64,000 bases of DNA from Halovivax cerinus (GTDB lineage: Archaea; Halobacteriota; Halobacteria; Halobacteriales; Natrialbaceae), in contig NZ_CP101824.1 of NCBI RefSeq assembly GCF_024498195.1, forward strand, positions 1,240,001-1,304,000, written 5' to 3'. The notes under the pieces are model-generated. The model had not been told where the DNA came from, ran no database searches, and was given only the letters and a program-made list of their open reading frames with translations. The first letter of the stretch is position 1. Every line of letters begins with the position of its first letter. Below, one piece after another: positions 16,531 to 25,788 of this stretch. The position numbers were made by a program, and so were the translations under genes.

Positions 16531-17640
16531 GTGAGTACGCTACAACGTGAACCCGACGAACGCGTCCAGGTGCTCGACGAGAACGGTCGAGTCCGTGAGG
16601 GCGCGACGGTACCGGACCTGGACGAGGACGCCCTCGTCCGGATGTACGAACAGATGCGGCTGGTCAGGCACTTCGACCAGCGGGCGGTCAGCCTCCAGCG
16701 ACAGGGGCGGATGGGCACCTATCCGCCGCTGTCCGGGCAAGAAGCCGCCCAGATCGGTAGCGCGACGGCACTCGGCGAGGAGGACTGGGTCTTCCCCAGT
16801 TACCGCGAGCACGGGGCCGGCCTCGTTCGTGGCCTCTCGCTGAAGCGCACGCTGCTGTACTGGATGGGCCACGAGCACGGCAACTACATCCCGGAGGACG
16901 TCAACCTCTTTACGGTCGCCGTGCCGATCGCGACCCAGATACCCCACGCGACGGGAGCCGCGTGGGCGTCCAAATTGAAGGGCGAAGAGACGGCGTTCCT
17001 CTGTTACTTCGGCGATGGTGCCACCTCGGAGGGCGACTTCCACGAGGGGCTCAACTTCGCCGGCGTCTTCGACACCCCGACCGTCTTCTTCTGCAACAAC
17101 AACCAGTGGGCGATCTCGGTCCCGCGCGAGCGCCAGACCGCCAGCGAGACGATCGCTCAGAAGGCGACGGCCTACGGTTTCGAGGGCGTCCAGGTCGACG
17201 GCATGGACCCACTGGCCGTCTACCAGGTGACCCGCGACGCCGTCGCGAAGGCCAAGAACCCGGGCGAGGACGAACTGCGCCCGACGCTGATCGAGGCGGT
17301 CCAGTACCGCTTCGGCGCTCACACCACCGCCGACGACCCCTCCGTCTACCGGGACGAGGAGGAAGTCGAGCGCTGGAAGGCGAAGGACCCGATCCCGCGC
17401 CTGGAGACGTTCCTGCGCAACTACGGGATGCTCGACGACGAACGCGTCGACGCGATCGACTCTCGCGTCGAGGAGGAGGTCGCCGACGCGATCTCGGCCG
17501 CCGAAGAGTTCGCCGACGCCGAACCGGAGGCGATCTTCGCGCACGTCTACGAGGGGATGCCGAAGCGACTCCAAGAACAGCTCGAGTGGCTCGAAACGCT
17601 TCGCGACCGCCACGGCGACGAGGCGCTCCTGGAGGACTGA
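16531..17640 (+). CDS. 2-oxoacid dehydrogenase E1 component, alpha subunit
   Basis: A 369-residue thiamine-diphosphate enzyme subunit that decarboxylates a 2-oxo acid within the E1-E2-E3 complex. The TPP-binding motif [13 protein letters not shown] (from residue 161) runs through to [11 protein letters not shown] (~187-196). [12 protein letters not shown] and [16 protein letters not shown] are typical of PdhA/BkdA. Start: GTG at 16531 ([20 protein letters not shown]), preceded by AGGTG at 16517-16521, complementary to the 16S 3' end. A GTG twelve bases upstream is less likely. First gene of a tight E1alpha-E1beta-E2 operon. Substrate (pyruvate versus branched-chain 2-oxo acids or 2-oxobutyrate) is open, since haloarchaea generally oxidise pyruvate with a ferredoxin oxidoreductase. 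Confidence 0.92.
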   Translation: MSTLQREPDERVQVLDENGRVREGATVPDLDEDALVRMYEQMRLVRHFDQRAVSLQRQGRMGTYPPLSGQEAAQIGSATALGEEDWVFPSYREHGAGLVRGLSLKRTLLYWMGHEHGNYIPEDVNLFTVAVPIATQIPHATGAAWASKLKGEETAFLCYFGDGATSEGDFHEGLNFAGVFDTPTVFFCNNNQWAISVPRERQTASETIAQKATAYGFEGVQVDGMDPLAVYQVTRDAVAKAKNPGEDELRPTLIEAVQYRFGAHTTADDPSVYRDEEEVERWKAKDPIPRLETFLRNYGMLDDERVDAIDSRVEEEVADAISAAEEFADAEPEAIFAHVYEGMPKRLQEQLEWLETLRDRHGDEALLED

Positions 17641-17643
17641 CCG

Positions 17644-18660
17644 ATGTCTGCACAACAGCAAACCGAGGGGGAAGACGACGCACAGACGGAGAGTCTCACG
17701 CTCGTCCAGGCGGTCCAGGACGGGCTGGCGACGGAGATGGCTCGTGACGACGACGTCATCGTCATGGGCGAGGACGTCGGCGAGAACGGTGGCGTGTTCC
17801 GCGCCACGGACGGTCTCTACGAGGAGTTCGGCGACGATCGCGTCATCGACACGCCGCTGGCGGAATCGGGTATCGTCGGGACGGCTGTCGGGATGGCCGC
17901 CTACGGATTGCGCCCGGTCGCCGAGATGCAGTTCCTCGGCTTCATCTACCCGGCGTTCGATCAGATCGTCTCGCACGCCGCACGCCTACGCACGCGCTCG
18001 CGCGGACGTTTCGAATGTCCACTCGTCGTTCGCGCCCCCTACGGCGGTGGCATCCGCGCGCCGGAGCACCACTCCGAGTCCTCGGAGGCTTTCTTCGCCC
18101 ACCAGCCCGGCCTGAAGGTCGTGGTCCCCTCGACGCCGTACGACACGAAGGGGCTGCTCGCGAGCGCGATTCGCGACCCGGATCCGGTCGTCTTCCTCGA
18201 ACCGAAACTGATCTACCGGGCGTTCCGTGAGGACGTCCCGACCGGCTCCTACGAGGTTCCCATCGGCGAGGCGGCCGTTCGCCGCGAGGGATCGGACATC
18301 TCCGTGTTCACCTGGGGTGCGATGACCAGGCCGACGATCGAGGCGGCCGAGGAACTCGCGGGCGAGGTGGACGTCGAGGTCGTCGACCTCCGGACGCTCT
18401 CGCCGCTCGACGAGGAGACGATCGTCGAGTCCTTCAAGAAGACGGGCCGCGCCGCGGTCGTCCACGAGGCGCCCAAGACGGGCGGCCTCGCCGGTGAGAT
18501 CACCGCCACGCTCCAGGAGGAAGCGCTCCTCTACCAGGAGGCGCCGGTCGAACGTATTACCGGTTTCGACACACCCTTCCCCCTGTACGCGCTCGAAGAC
18601 TACTACCTGCCCGAAGCGGAACGGATCGTAGACGGTATCCGTGCCGCCGTGGAGTTTTGA
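17644..18660 (+). CDS. 2-oxoacid dehydrogenase E1 component, beta subunit
   Basis: 338 residues. Partner of E1alpha in the alpha2-beta2 decarboxylase. MGEDVGENGGVFRATDGL, DTPLAESGIVGTAVGMAAYGLRPVAEMQF, PYGGGIRAPEHHSESSEAFFAHQPGLKVVVPSTPYD and FLEPKLIYR are hallmark E1-beta segments; the C-terminal domain carries VVDLRTLSPLDEETI and HEAPKTGGLAGEI. The start lies 3 bp after the E1alpha stop, so translation is probably coupled. Confidence 0.94.
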   Translation: MSAQQQTEGEDDAQTESLTLVQAVQDGLATEMARDDDVIVMGEDVGENGGVFRATDGLYEEFGDDRVIDTPLAESGIVGTAVGMAAYGLRPVAEMQFLGFIYPAFDQIVSHAARLRTRSRGRFECPLVVRAPYGGGIRAPEHHSESSEAFFAHQPGLKVVVPSTPYDTKGLLASAIRDPDPVVFLEPKLIYRAFREDVPTGSYEVPIGEAAVRREGSDISVFTWGAMTRPTIEAAEELAGEVDVEVVDLRTLSPLDEETIVESFKKTGRAAVVHEAPKTGGLAGEITATLQEEALLYQEAPVERITGFDTPFPLYALEDYYLPEAERIVDGIRAAVEF

Positions 18661-18662
18661 CC

Positions 18663-20261
18663 ATGACGAAGGAATTTACGCTGCCGGACGTCGGCGAAGG
18701 CGTCGCCGAGGGCGAACTCGTCTCCTGGCTGGTCGAGACCGGCGACACGGTCTCGGAGGACCAGCCGGTGGCCGAAGTCGAGACGGACAAGGCGCTCGTC
18801 GAGGTCCCCTCGCCGGTCGACGGAACTGTTCGCGAACTGCACTGGGAGGAAGGAGACGTCGTCCCCGTCGGCGACCTCTTCGTCACGTACAACGTCGAGG
18901 GCGAGGACGATCCCGCCGCGGCGTCGGCTGGCGCCGACACCACGGACGACGGGGAGGCGACGACCGCCGCCGAACCCGACACCGGAGAGGTGACGAACGA
19001 CTCCGCAGTTGATTCCGAGTCCGGGGACGCCGAGACCCCATCTGGGCACGTCTTCGCACCGCCGTCGGTCCGACGCCTGGCTCGCGAACTCGGCGTCGCC
19101 ATCGAGACCGTCGAGGGGACCGGCCCGAGCGGTCGCATCACCGACGGCGACGTCCGCGCGGCAGCACAGAGCGACGCGCAGCGAGAGCCGGACGTGGAGA
19201 GCGAGACCGACGAGCCGACGGACTCCGCGACGGCCGGGGCCGACGCGGAACCGGAGACCGACGACGACCCGGGCGGCGACGACGCCGCCACCGCTGCGAC
19301 CCAGGCGGCCTATGCACGTGGCGCCGCCACGGCGCAGGTCGAGTCGGCCGATCGAGAGAAGACGCTGGCCGCACCCGCGACGCGCAAACTCGCAGACGAG
19401 GAAGGCGTCGATCTGAACGCGGTCCCGACCGACGAGGAGCGCGACGGCGAGGCGTTCGTCACGCAAGAGGCTGTACTGGAGTACGCCGAGGCCCAGCGCC
19501 AGGCGCAGGAGGCGGACGCGGCGGCGCTCGCAACCGGCGAGACCGGCCCGCGAGAGCGTCGCGAACCGTTCCGTGGCGTCCGCAAGACCATCTCGGACGC
19601 CATGGTGGAGTCGAAGTTCACCGCCCCGCACGTCACCCACCACGACGAAGTCGACGTCACGAAACTCGTCGAGACACGCGAGCGCTTGAAGCCCGTCGCC
19701 GAGGAGCAGGGCATCGGATTGACCTACATGCCCTTCATCATGAAGGCGGTCGTCGCCGCGCTCTCGGAACACCCGGAGATGAACGCAGTCCTCGACGAGG
19801 AGGCCGAGGAGATCGTCTACCGAAACTACCACAACATCGGCGTCGCGACGGCGACCGACGTCGGCCTGATGGTCCCGGTCGTCGACGACGTCGACCACAA
19901 GAGCATGCTCCAGCTCTCCTCGGAGATGAACGAACTGGTCACGAAGGCCCGCGACCGCACCATCGCGCCCGACGAATTGCGTGGCTCGACGTTCACGATC
20001 ACCAATATCGGCGGCATCGGCGGCGAGTACGCCACGCCGATCATCAACTACCCCGAGGCCGGCATCCTGGCCGTCGGCGAGATCAAGCGCAAGCCGCGCG
20101 TCGTCACGGACGACGACGGCACGGAGTCGATCGAGCCGCGCTCGGTCATGACGCTCTCGCTGTCGGTCGATCACCGGATCATCGACGGTGCCGACGCCGC
20201 GCGCTTTACCAACACGGTCATGCAGTATCTCGAGAACCCGGAACTCCTCTTGCTCGAGTGA
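18663..20261 (+). CDS. Dihydrolipoamide acyltransferase E2 with two subunit-binding domains
   Basis: 532 residues, the core of the complex. Order: one lipoyl domain (1-78, Lys43 in ETDKALVEV), an acidic linker, a first peripheral-subunit-binding domain (PPSVRRLARELGVAIETVEGTG...GRITDGDV, ~128-165), a long Asp/Glu/Ala-rich linker, a second one (APATRKLADEEGVDLNAVPTDE, ~233-270), and the catalytic domain (~305-532) with SKFTAPHVTHHDEVDVT and active-site SVDHRIIDGADAA. Most bacterial and archaeal E2 proteins carry one such binding domain, so the pair is notable; the second lacks the usual G-x-G-G-R-I loop. The ATG is 2 bp after the E1beta stop. Confidence 0.93.
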   Translation: MTKEFTLPDVGEGVAEGELVSWLVETGDTVSEDQPVAEVETDKALVEVPSPVDGTVRELHWEEGDVVPVGDLFVTYNVEGEDDPAAASAGADTTDDGEATTAAEPDTGEVTNDSAVDSESGDAETPSGHVFAPPSVRRLARELGVAIETVEGTGPSGRITDGDVRAAAQSDAQREPDVESETDEPTDSATAGADAEPETDDDPGGDDAATAATQAAYARGAATAQVESADREKTLAAPATRKLADEEGVDLNAVPTDEERDGEAFVTQEAVLEYAEAQRQAQEADAAALATGETGPRERREPFRGVRKTISDAMVESKFTAPHVTHHDEVDVTKLVETRERLKPVAEEQGIGLTYMPFIMKAVVAALSEHPEMNAVLDEEAEEIVYRNYHNIGVATATDVGLMVPVVDDVDHKSMLQLSSEMNELVTKARDRTIAPDELRGSTFTITNIGGIGGEYATPIINYPEAGILAVGEIKRKPRVVTDDDGTESIEPRSVMTLSLSVDHRIIDGADAARFTNTVMQYLENPELLLLE

Positions 20262-20403
20262 GCCGTCCGCCGATCGTTCGGCACCGGTAGTGTCGGCTGA
20301 TTCTCCGTCGCGTCCGCAGGCGCACCGCCAGCATCCACCCCGGGAGGCCGACCACACCCCGAAACCGAAGAAGGGTTTATCCCTGGTTTCGAAGGCCGCG
20401 AGT

Positions 20404-21624
20404 ATGGGAGACGTTGGGTTAGCTGACGTACGAGCGGCGCGCGAGCGGTTCGACGACGAGTCCGTCGTCAGGGAGACGCCACTCGAATTGAACCGTTCGC
20501 TGTCCAGGATGTCCGACGCGACGGTCCACCTGAAGATGGAGCACCTCCAGCGGACCGGCTCGTTCAAGACGCGGGGGGCGTACAACAAGCTGGTCCAGCT
20601 CGCAGCACGTGGCGACGTCTCGCGCGTCGTCGCGGCGAGTGCGGGCAACCACGCCCAGGGCGTTGCCATCGCAGCGACGAAGAACGACATCGACTCGACG
20701 ATCGTGATGCCGCGACACGCCCCGCAGGCGAAGGTCGACGCGACGCGGAGCTACGGCGGCGAGGTGGAACTCGAGGGGACGGACTTCAGGGAGGCGATGG
20801 CGTACGCACAGACGCTGGCCGACGGTGACGACGTCGAGTTCGTCCACGCCTACGACGATCCGGCGATCGTCGCCGGGCAGGGCACGCTCGGTATCGAGAT
20901 ATACGAGGCGCTCCCCGACGTCGACACTGTCATCGTCCCGATCGGGGGCGGCGGGCTCATCGGCGGGATCAGCGCCGCACTCTCGGAGCTCGATCCCGAG
21001 ATCCGGGTCGTGGGCGTCCAGGCCGAGGCGGCCGCGACGGTCCCCGACAGCCTCGACAAGGGCATCCCACAGTCGATCGACGACGCGAAGACCATCGCAG
21101 ACGGTATCGCGACCGGCGGCATCTCGGAGTTGACGTTCGGTCTCATTCGCGAGCACGTCGACGACGTCGTCACCGTCTCCGACGACGAGATCGCCAGCGC
21201 GACGCTGCTCCTTCTCGAACGGGCGAAGCAACTCGTCGAAGGGGCGGGTGCCGCGTCAGTCGCGGCACTGCTCTCGGCGGACCTCGACGTGGTGGGTGAG
21301 ACGGTCGTCCCCGTCCTCGGCGGCGGGAATATCGACATCTCGATGCTCCAGACGGTCCTCGATCACGCGCTGACCGACCGGGATCAGTTACTCCGCCTTC
21401 GGGTGCGCATCGACGATCAACCGGGCAAGATGGAGGCCGTCTCGGGCGTCATCTCGGATCGGGGTGCGAACATTCGGACCGTGCGCCACGACCGGGCGGT
21501 CGGCGACCTCCAGGTCGGCGAAGCGTACCTGGTGTTCCAGATCGTCACCAGCGGTTCCGGGCACGCCCGAACGGTTATCGAGGCGATCGAGTCGGCGGGG
21601 TACGAGGTTTCGCGCGTGAACTGA
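20404..21624 (+). CDS. Threonine ammonia-lyase (catabolic/biosynthetic threonine dehydratase)
   Basis: A 406-residue PLP enzyme that converts threonine to 2-oxobutyrate and ammonia. The Schiff-base lysine is Lys55 in RTGSFKTRGAYNKL. The phosphate-cup motif IGGGGLIGGI and SAGNHAQGVA are present. An ACT domain at the C-terminus (RLRVRIDDQPGKMEAVSGVISDRGANIRTVRHDR..., ~330-406) suggests allosteric control. It lies between E2 and E3 of the 2-oxoacid dehydrogenase, and 2-oxobutyrate is a plausible substrate of that complex. It has its own promoter (GTTTATCC ~26 nt before the ATG), so it is probably transcribed separately and leaderless. Confidence 0.93.
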   Translation: MGDVGLADVRAARERFDDESVVRETPLELNRSLSRMSDATVHLKMEHLQRTGSFKTRGAYNKLVQLAARGDVSRVVAASAGNHAQGVAIAATKNDIDSTIVMPRHAPQAKVDATRSYGGEVELEGTDFREAMAYAQTLADGDDVEFVHAYDDPAIVAGQGTLGIEIYEALPDVDTVIVPIGGGGLIGGISAALSELDPEIRVVGVQAEAAATVPDSLDKGIPQSIDDAKTIADGIATGGISELTFGLIREHVDDVVTVSDDEIASATLLLLERAKQLVEGAGAASVAALLSADLDVVGETVVPVLGGGNIDISMLQTVLDHALTDRDQLLRLRVRIDDQPGKMEAVSGVISDRGANIRTVRHDRAVGDLQVGEAYLVFQIVTSGSGHARTVIEAIESAGYEVSRVN

Positions 21625-21806
21625 TCGCGACTCGGCAGCATCGGTGACGGGCCGACTCCGTGCCGGCACGACGGCGTCTGTGGGACCGATTCGCGCACCG
21701 ACGGTCCCTATCTGTCGAGTTTCGACGGCAAATACGGCCTGTTGGTGGACGAACGGGCGCTAAATCTGCAACTCGTTTCGTCCACTGCGGACGCGATACC
21801 TGCCCG

Positions 21807-21814
21807 TTTTTATA
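21807..21814 (+). promoter_or_regulatory. TATA box of the E3 gene
   Basis: TTTTTATA about 30 nt before the ATG at 21841. The E3 gene therefore appears to have its own promoter apart from the E1-E2 operon. Confidence 0.55.
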
Positions 21815-21840
21815 GCTCGACCGGCTGTATCCACGTAGCA

Positions 21841-23304
21841 ATGGTCGTCGGAGACGTAACCACTGGAACGGACGTGCTGGTGATCGGCGGCGGACCGGCC
21901 GGCTACTCGGCGGCGATTCGCGCCGGGCAACTCGGCCTGGACGTCACGCTCGTCGAGAAGGACGCCTACGGGGGTACCTGTCTGAATCACGGATGTATCC
22001 CTTCGAAGGCGTTGATTACGGCCACCGACGTGGCCCACGAGGCTCGCCACGCCGAGGAGATGGGAATCCACGCCGACCCGGCGGTCGACCTGGCCGGCAT
22101 GGTCGACTGGAAGGATGGCGTCGTCGACCAGCTGACGAGCGGGGTCGAGAAACTCTGCAAGGCCAACGGCGTGGCCCTGATGGAGGGGACCGCGACGTTC
22201 GCCGACGAGAACTCGGTGCGCGTCTCTCACGGCGGCGAGGGGCAGGGATCCGAATCCGTCGAGTTCGAACGCGCCATCGTCGCGACGGGCTCTCGCCCGA
22301 TTCAGATACCCGGCTTCGACTTCGCCGACGACCCGGTTCTCAGCTCGAAGGACGCGCTCTCACTCGAATCCGTCCCCGAGTCGCTGGTCATCGTCGGCGC
22401 CGGCTACATCGGTATGGAACTGGCCGGCGTCTACGCGAAGCTCGGAACGGACGTCACCGTCGTCGAGATGCTGGACGAGATGCTCCCGGCGTATCCCGAC
22501 GACCTCACCCGGCCGGTGGAGAAACGGGCGCAGGAACTCGGGATCGACTTCCACTTCGGCTACAGCGCGTCGGAGTGGCAGGACCTGGGTGACGGAATCC
22601 GCGTCGTGGCGGAGCCGGCCGAGGCGGCCGCGACTGATGGCGGGACCGCGGAGGCCGTGGAGGCCGACACCATCGAACTCGACACCGAGAAGGTGCTCGT
22701 CGCGGTCGGCCGCCAGCCCGTGACCGACACGCTCGATCTGGACGCGGCCGGCGTCGAGACCGACGACCGCGGGTTCGTCCCCACGGACGACCGCGGCCGA
22801 ACGAACGTCGACCACATCCACGCGATCGGCGACGTCGCCGGCGAGCCGATGCTCGCGCACACGGGGATGTACGAGGGCGAGACCGTCGCGGAGGTCGTCG
22901 CCGGTGAACCCGCGGCGATCGACTACCAGGCGATGCCAGCCGTCGTCTTCACCGACCCCGAGATCGCGACCGTCGGCATGACCGAAGACGAGGTCGAAGA
23001 CGCCGGCTTCGAACCGCTCGTCGGCAAATTCCCGTTCCAGGCGAGCGGGCGAGCGCTGACGACCGGCCACGCGGACGGCTTCGTGAAGGTCGTCGCCGAC
23101 GAGGAGAGCGGATTCCTACTCGGCGCGTCCGTCGTCGGCCCTGAGGCCTCCGAACTACTGGGAGAGCTCGGCCTCGCGGTCGAACTCGGCGCGACCCTGG
23201 AAGACGTCTCGAGCACCATCCACGCACACCCGACGCTGTCGGAGTCCGTGATGGAAGCCGCCGCGAACGCGCTCGATCAGGCGATCCACACGCTGAACCG
23301 ATAG
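21841..23304 (+). CDS. lpdA: Dihydrolipoyl dehydrogenase (E3)
   Basis: A 487-residue flavoprotein disulfide reductase that reoxidises dihydrolipoamide with NAD+. FAD motif VLVIGGGPAGYSAAIRAGQLG (12-32); redox-active disulfide Cys47/Cys52 in GGTCLNHGCIPSKAL; NAD-binding VIVGAGYIGMELAGVYAKLG; second FAD motif HIHAIGDVAGEPMLAHTGMYEG; catalytic His in STIHAHPTLSESVMEAA. The start ATG follows a TATA box directly. It serves the E1-E2 genes just upstream and possibly a glycine-cleavage system elsewhere. Confidence 0.95.
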   Translation: MVVGDVTTGTDVLVIGGGPAGYSAAIRAGQLGLDVTLVEKDAYGGTCLNHGCIPSKALITATDVAHEARHAEEMGIHADPAVDLAGMVDWKDGVVDQLTSGVEKLCKANGVALMEGTATFADENSVRVSHGGEGQGSESVEFERAIVATGSRPIQIPGFDFADDPVLSSKDALSLESVPESLVIVGAGYIGMELAGVYAKLGTDVTVVEMLDEMLPAYPDDLTRPVEKRAQELGIDFHFGYSASEWQDLGDGIRVVAEPAEAAATDGGTAEAVEADTIELDTEKVLVAVGRQPVTDTLDLDAAGVETDDRGFVPTDDRGRTNVDHIHAIGDVAGEPMLAHTGMYEGETVAEVVAGEPAAIDYQAMPAVVFTDPEIATVGMTEDEVEDAGFEPLVGKFPFQASGRALTTGHADGFVKVVADEESGFLLGASVVGPEASELLGELGLAVELGATLEDVSSTIHAHPTLSESVMEAAANALDQAIHTLNR

Positions 23305-23363
23305 CGTCGGTCCCGACTCGATCCGATACCGTTCTCTGTAGTCTCCGGCTGGATCACCGCAAC

Positions 23364-24005
23364 TCACTCGGAAACCTGACTTTCGAGGTAGCTCACGGCA
23401 TCGTCCAGGGAGACGACGTCGCCAATGCGTGCGTGTATATCGACCAGACTCGCTTCGGCCTGGTCGGGTGATCGATCCCCGACGCAATCGATCGGGACGA
23501 CGGTGTGGTAGCCGAACGCGCACGCATCGGTCGCCGTCGCGCGAACGCACCCGCTGGTCGAACAGCCCGCAAGCACCACGGTATCGACGTTCCACTGGTT
23601 CAACAGCGAGTGCAACGTAGTCCCGTGGAACGCACTCGCCTGCTGTTTGTCGATAATCGTGTGTCTGTCCGATCGGTCGAGTCGATCGTCGAGTGACCCC
23701 GATTCGGTTTCCGGGTCGTATAGCGCGGGATCGACGTCCACTTTCGCCCACTTTCCGATCCGTTCGTGATTCGGATATGGGGTGTTTCGCACGAACACGA
23801 CCGGGAGTTCCGCTCGGTCGGCCGCCGCGACGAGTTCGTTCGTCGATTCGATGACGGGAGAGAGATCGGTCCCGTGAAAGCCCTCTTCCCGTGTCAGTAC
23901 GTTCTGCAGGTCGACGATGACGAGCGCGGGCCGGCCACCGTACCCCATCTTTCGGGTTGACAGGCCGACTCGCGTCTCGATAGCGTCGACAGCCAGATGT
24001 TCCAT
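23364..24005 (-). CDS. Isochorismatase-like cysteine hydrolase
   Basis: 213 residues of the isochorismatase-like fold. The Asp-Lys-Cys triad is intact: Asp32 in ALVIVDLQNV, Lys120 in TIIDKQQASAF and Cys153 in VVLAGCSTSGCVRATATDA. Length and the STSGCVRAT motif are closest to N-carbamoylsarcosine amidohydrolase-type enzymes, which hydrolyse C-N bonds. True isochorismatases lack the cysteine. The natural substrate cannot be assigned. The ATG at 24005 sits ~26 nt from AGTTTTATG, giving a leaderless mRNA. Confidence 0.87.
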   Translation of the reverse strand: MEHLAVDAIETRVGLSTRKMGYGGRPALVIVDLQNVLTREEGFHGTDLSPVIESTNELVAAADRAELPVVFVRNTPYPNHERIGKWAKVDVDPALYDPETESGSLDDRLDRSDRHTIIDKQQASAFHGTTLHSLLNQWNVDTVVLAGCSTSGCVRATATDACAFGYHTVVPIDCVGDRSPDQAEASLVDIHARIGDVVSLDDAVSYLESQVSE

Positions 24006-24227
24006 TGCCTCTCGACGTGTTGCGGGTCACCCCATAAAACTAGTTTCGCCTCGGTGGAACCTCTCTCGGTCGATTTAACGAGTTTCGAGGCCGTCAGGTG
24101 GAGTGACACCCGGCGGACGGTTCGGACTCGCGTCGTTCGAACCGACCACGCCGATCGACTGGAGCCGTTCGCGCGCCACTCGCGTTCGAAACGGGTGGCA
24201 CGACGCGACCGGAGTCGAACCCAGTCG

Positions 24228-24521
24228 TCACTGCACGTACAGCGAGTAGGCGATCACGGCGAAGCCAAAGAGGACGAGGACACTCTCGACGAGGACACCG
24301 ACCGCGAGGTCGACGTTCAGAATCTCGTGTAACAGTCCGGCGAACGCGAGGCCGAGCGTCACCAGACCGAAGCCGGCCGCCAGGAGCCCGAGGGCGCGCT
24401 GTCTCGTCCGCCGATACGCCTTGAACGCGAAGAAGGTGACGACGCTGCCGACGATGAGGACGAGCGTCTTCACGACGGCGAGCGCGATCGTCACTTCTGT
24501 TGTAGCTGTGTCTAGACTCAT
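24228..24521 (-). CDS. Small membrane protein (DUF7521-like) paired with an HTH regulator
   Basis: 97 residues with three hydrophobic helices (VTIALAVVKTLVLIVGSVVTFFAF; ALGLLAAGFGLVTLGLAFAGLL; AVGVLVESVLVLFGFAVIAYSLYV). The RRTRQR loop after helix 1 suggests a cytoplasmic turn. The gene begins inside the stop codon of the HTH gene (ATGA overlap), so the two are translationally coupled. Haloarchaeal homologues are annotated DUF7521; the name is from memory. It may be a sensor or effector for the adjoining regulator; that is inference. Confidence 0.72.
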   Translation of the reverse strand: MSLDTATTEVTIALAVVKTLVLIVGSVVTFFAFKAYRRTRQRALGLLAAGFGLVTLGLAFAGLLHEILNVDLAVGVLVESVLVLFGFAVIAYSLYVQ

Positions 24522-24913
24522 GTTTCCCTCCTGACCTCCGACCACAGTTCGGCGAGCCGTTCGTCCGCCGTGCGTGCGGGCCGGTCCAGGGCGACTGCGA
24601 GCGTATGGTCCGAATCGAGACTGATTCGAACCTCCTCGAACGCGATGACGTACTTACTCGCGTGGTGGCCGTCGCGACGGATCTCCGTCGTCTCTTCGAG
24701 GAGCGTCGCGTCCGTCAGCTGTTCGAGTTTTCGGTAGAGCGTCGACTGTGGAATGTCACAGCGCGACTGTATCTCTGCGGCGGTCAACGGCTCGTCGAGC
24801 GCCCTGAGTATCTCTCGACAGTCCGGATCGTCGAGCGCGGCGCAGACGTCCGCGGTCGATGGGCCGTCCTCGGAACCGAACGGATTCCGGACCATTCTCC
24901 CGATAGTTTGCAT
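24518..24913 (-). CDS. Winged-helix transcriptional regulator
   Basis: 131 residues. TADVCAALDDPDCREILRALDEPLTAAEIQSRCDIPQSTLYRKLEQLTDATLLEET is a typical ArsR/PadR-like winged helix-turn-helix, followed by a beta wing (RRDGHHASKYVIAFEEVRISLD) and a C-terminal acidic helix. Start set at MQTIGRMVRNPFGSE; an ATG six codons later (MVRNPFGSE) is also possible. Its stop overlaps the start of the membrane-protein gene by 4 nt, forming a two-gene operon likely to be co-regulated. Confidence 0.82.
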   Translation of the reverse strand: MQTIGRMVRNPFGSEDGPSTADVCAALDDPDCREILRALDEPLTAAEIQSRCDIPQSTLYRKLEQLTDATLLEETTEIRRDGHHASKYVIAFEEVRISLDSDHTLAVALDRPARTADERLAELWSEVRRET

Positions 24914-25276
24914 CCCCTCCCCATAGTCGCGTCGGTTATCGGGTGTTCCGTGCCGAGTGCCGGTGGTCGGCCGCGGTAACCCTGGACCGTCTCCACGTGC
25001 GTGAACGGGCGGCGGAATCGATACCTGTCGATACGGCAGAAGGGGGTTCTGGCGTCGGAAACAAAGGGATCTTACGCACGCCCACCCCTGGTTGTACACG
25101 CGCGGGAATCATCCGGTCCGACCGCACCTGCGAGGGAGGGATGACCGATCGACCTCCGCCCGCGCAACACTTCTGGCGGAGATCCCTCGCAGTGGAAGAG
25201 AGGTCGTGCGGTAGTGCGGGAGTTCGTGATTCGGCGCAGCGATGACGGGGGTGGGTGATTGGCATTCACACACTCA
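24914..25276. other. Intergenic region before the rRNA promoters
   Basis: No supported gene. It contains a nested inverted repeat (25128-25192) and little else that I can interpret. Confidence 0.5.
25128..25192. repeat. Nested inverted repeat upstream of the rRNA promoters
   Basis: Outer arms CTGCGAGGGA (25128-25137) and TCCCTCGCAG (25183-25192) are perfectly complementary. Inner arms CTCCGCC (25154-25160) and GGCGGAG (25175-25181) are also complementary. Together they can form a two-tier stem of 17 bp. Confidence 0.7.
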
Positions 25277-25710
25277 TTTATATATCGAACGAAAACTGGC
25301 CGAAACTGAAAAACCGTGCCATGGTACGGCGATGCGAAGCGCCTTCCGTTCGACGGCCTTATATAGGTACCCGGCACTCGAATAGAATGCGAACGACGTG
25401 GCGCACACCGCCACCCCCTCCGGCCGCAACCCGGCACGGAGGCAGGAACCATCCTCCCCTCGACCGACGAACGGATCGTCGATCGGGCGACGGGATCCGA
25501 GCTGGCCGCGGTGGCCACGAGACGACGCCCTTATATACAACGGGTGTCAACGATCGGATCCACGATGGCGCCGCCGGATGCGAGTTCCGGCACGCCTCCA
25601 ATCCGTTGCCCTTAAGTGTACGAGGGTGCTCGGATGGAATGCAAACGTGTGATCGCCGGCGCGAATCTCGCGCCGGTGGTCGGACGATTCGACTCCGAAG
25701 GGGTTAAGTA
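25277..25710 (+). promoter_or_regulatory. Tandem rRNA operon promoters (about five)
   Basis: Five TATA-like elements precede the 16S gene: TTTATATAT 25277-25285, TTATATAG 25359-25366, TTATATA 25531-25537, TTAAGTGTA 25612-25620 and TTAAGTA 25704-25710. Downstream of the second and fourth lie similar initiator-type blocks (ACTCGAATAGAATGCGAACG; CTCGGATGGAATGCAAACG), matching the pattern I know from halobacterial rRNA promoters. Multiple tandem promoters are normal for haloarchaeal rRNA operons. Strengths cannot be judged. Confidence 0.65.
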
Positions 25711-25788
25711 CTCCTCGGGGATTACGAATACGTCCGAAGGAAATGAGGATTCCACCCCTGCGGTCCGCCGTACAGATGGGATCTGATG

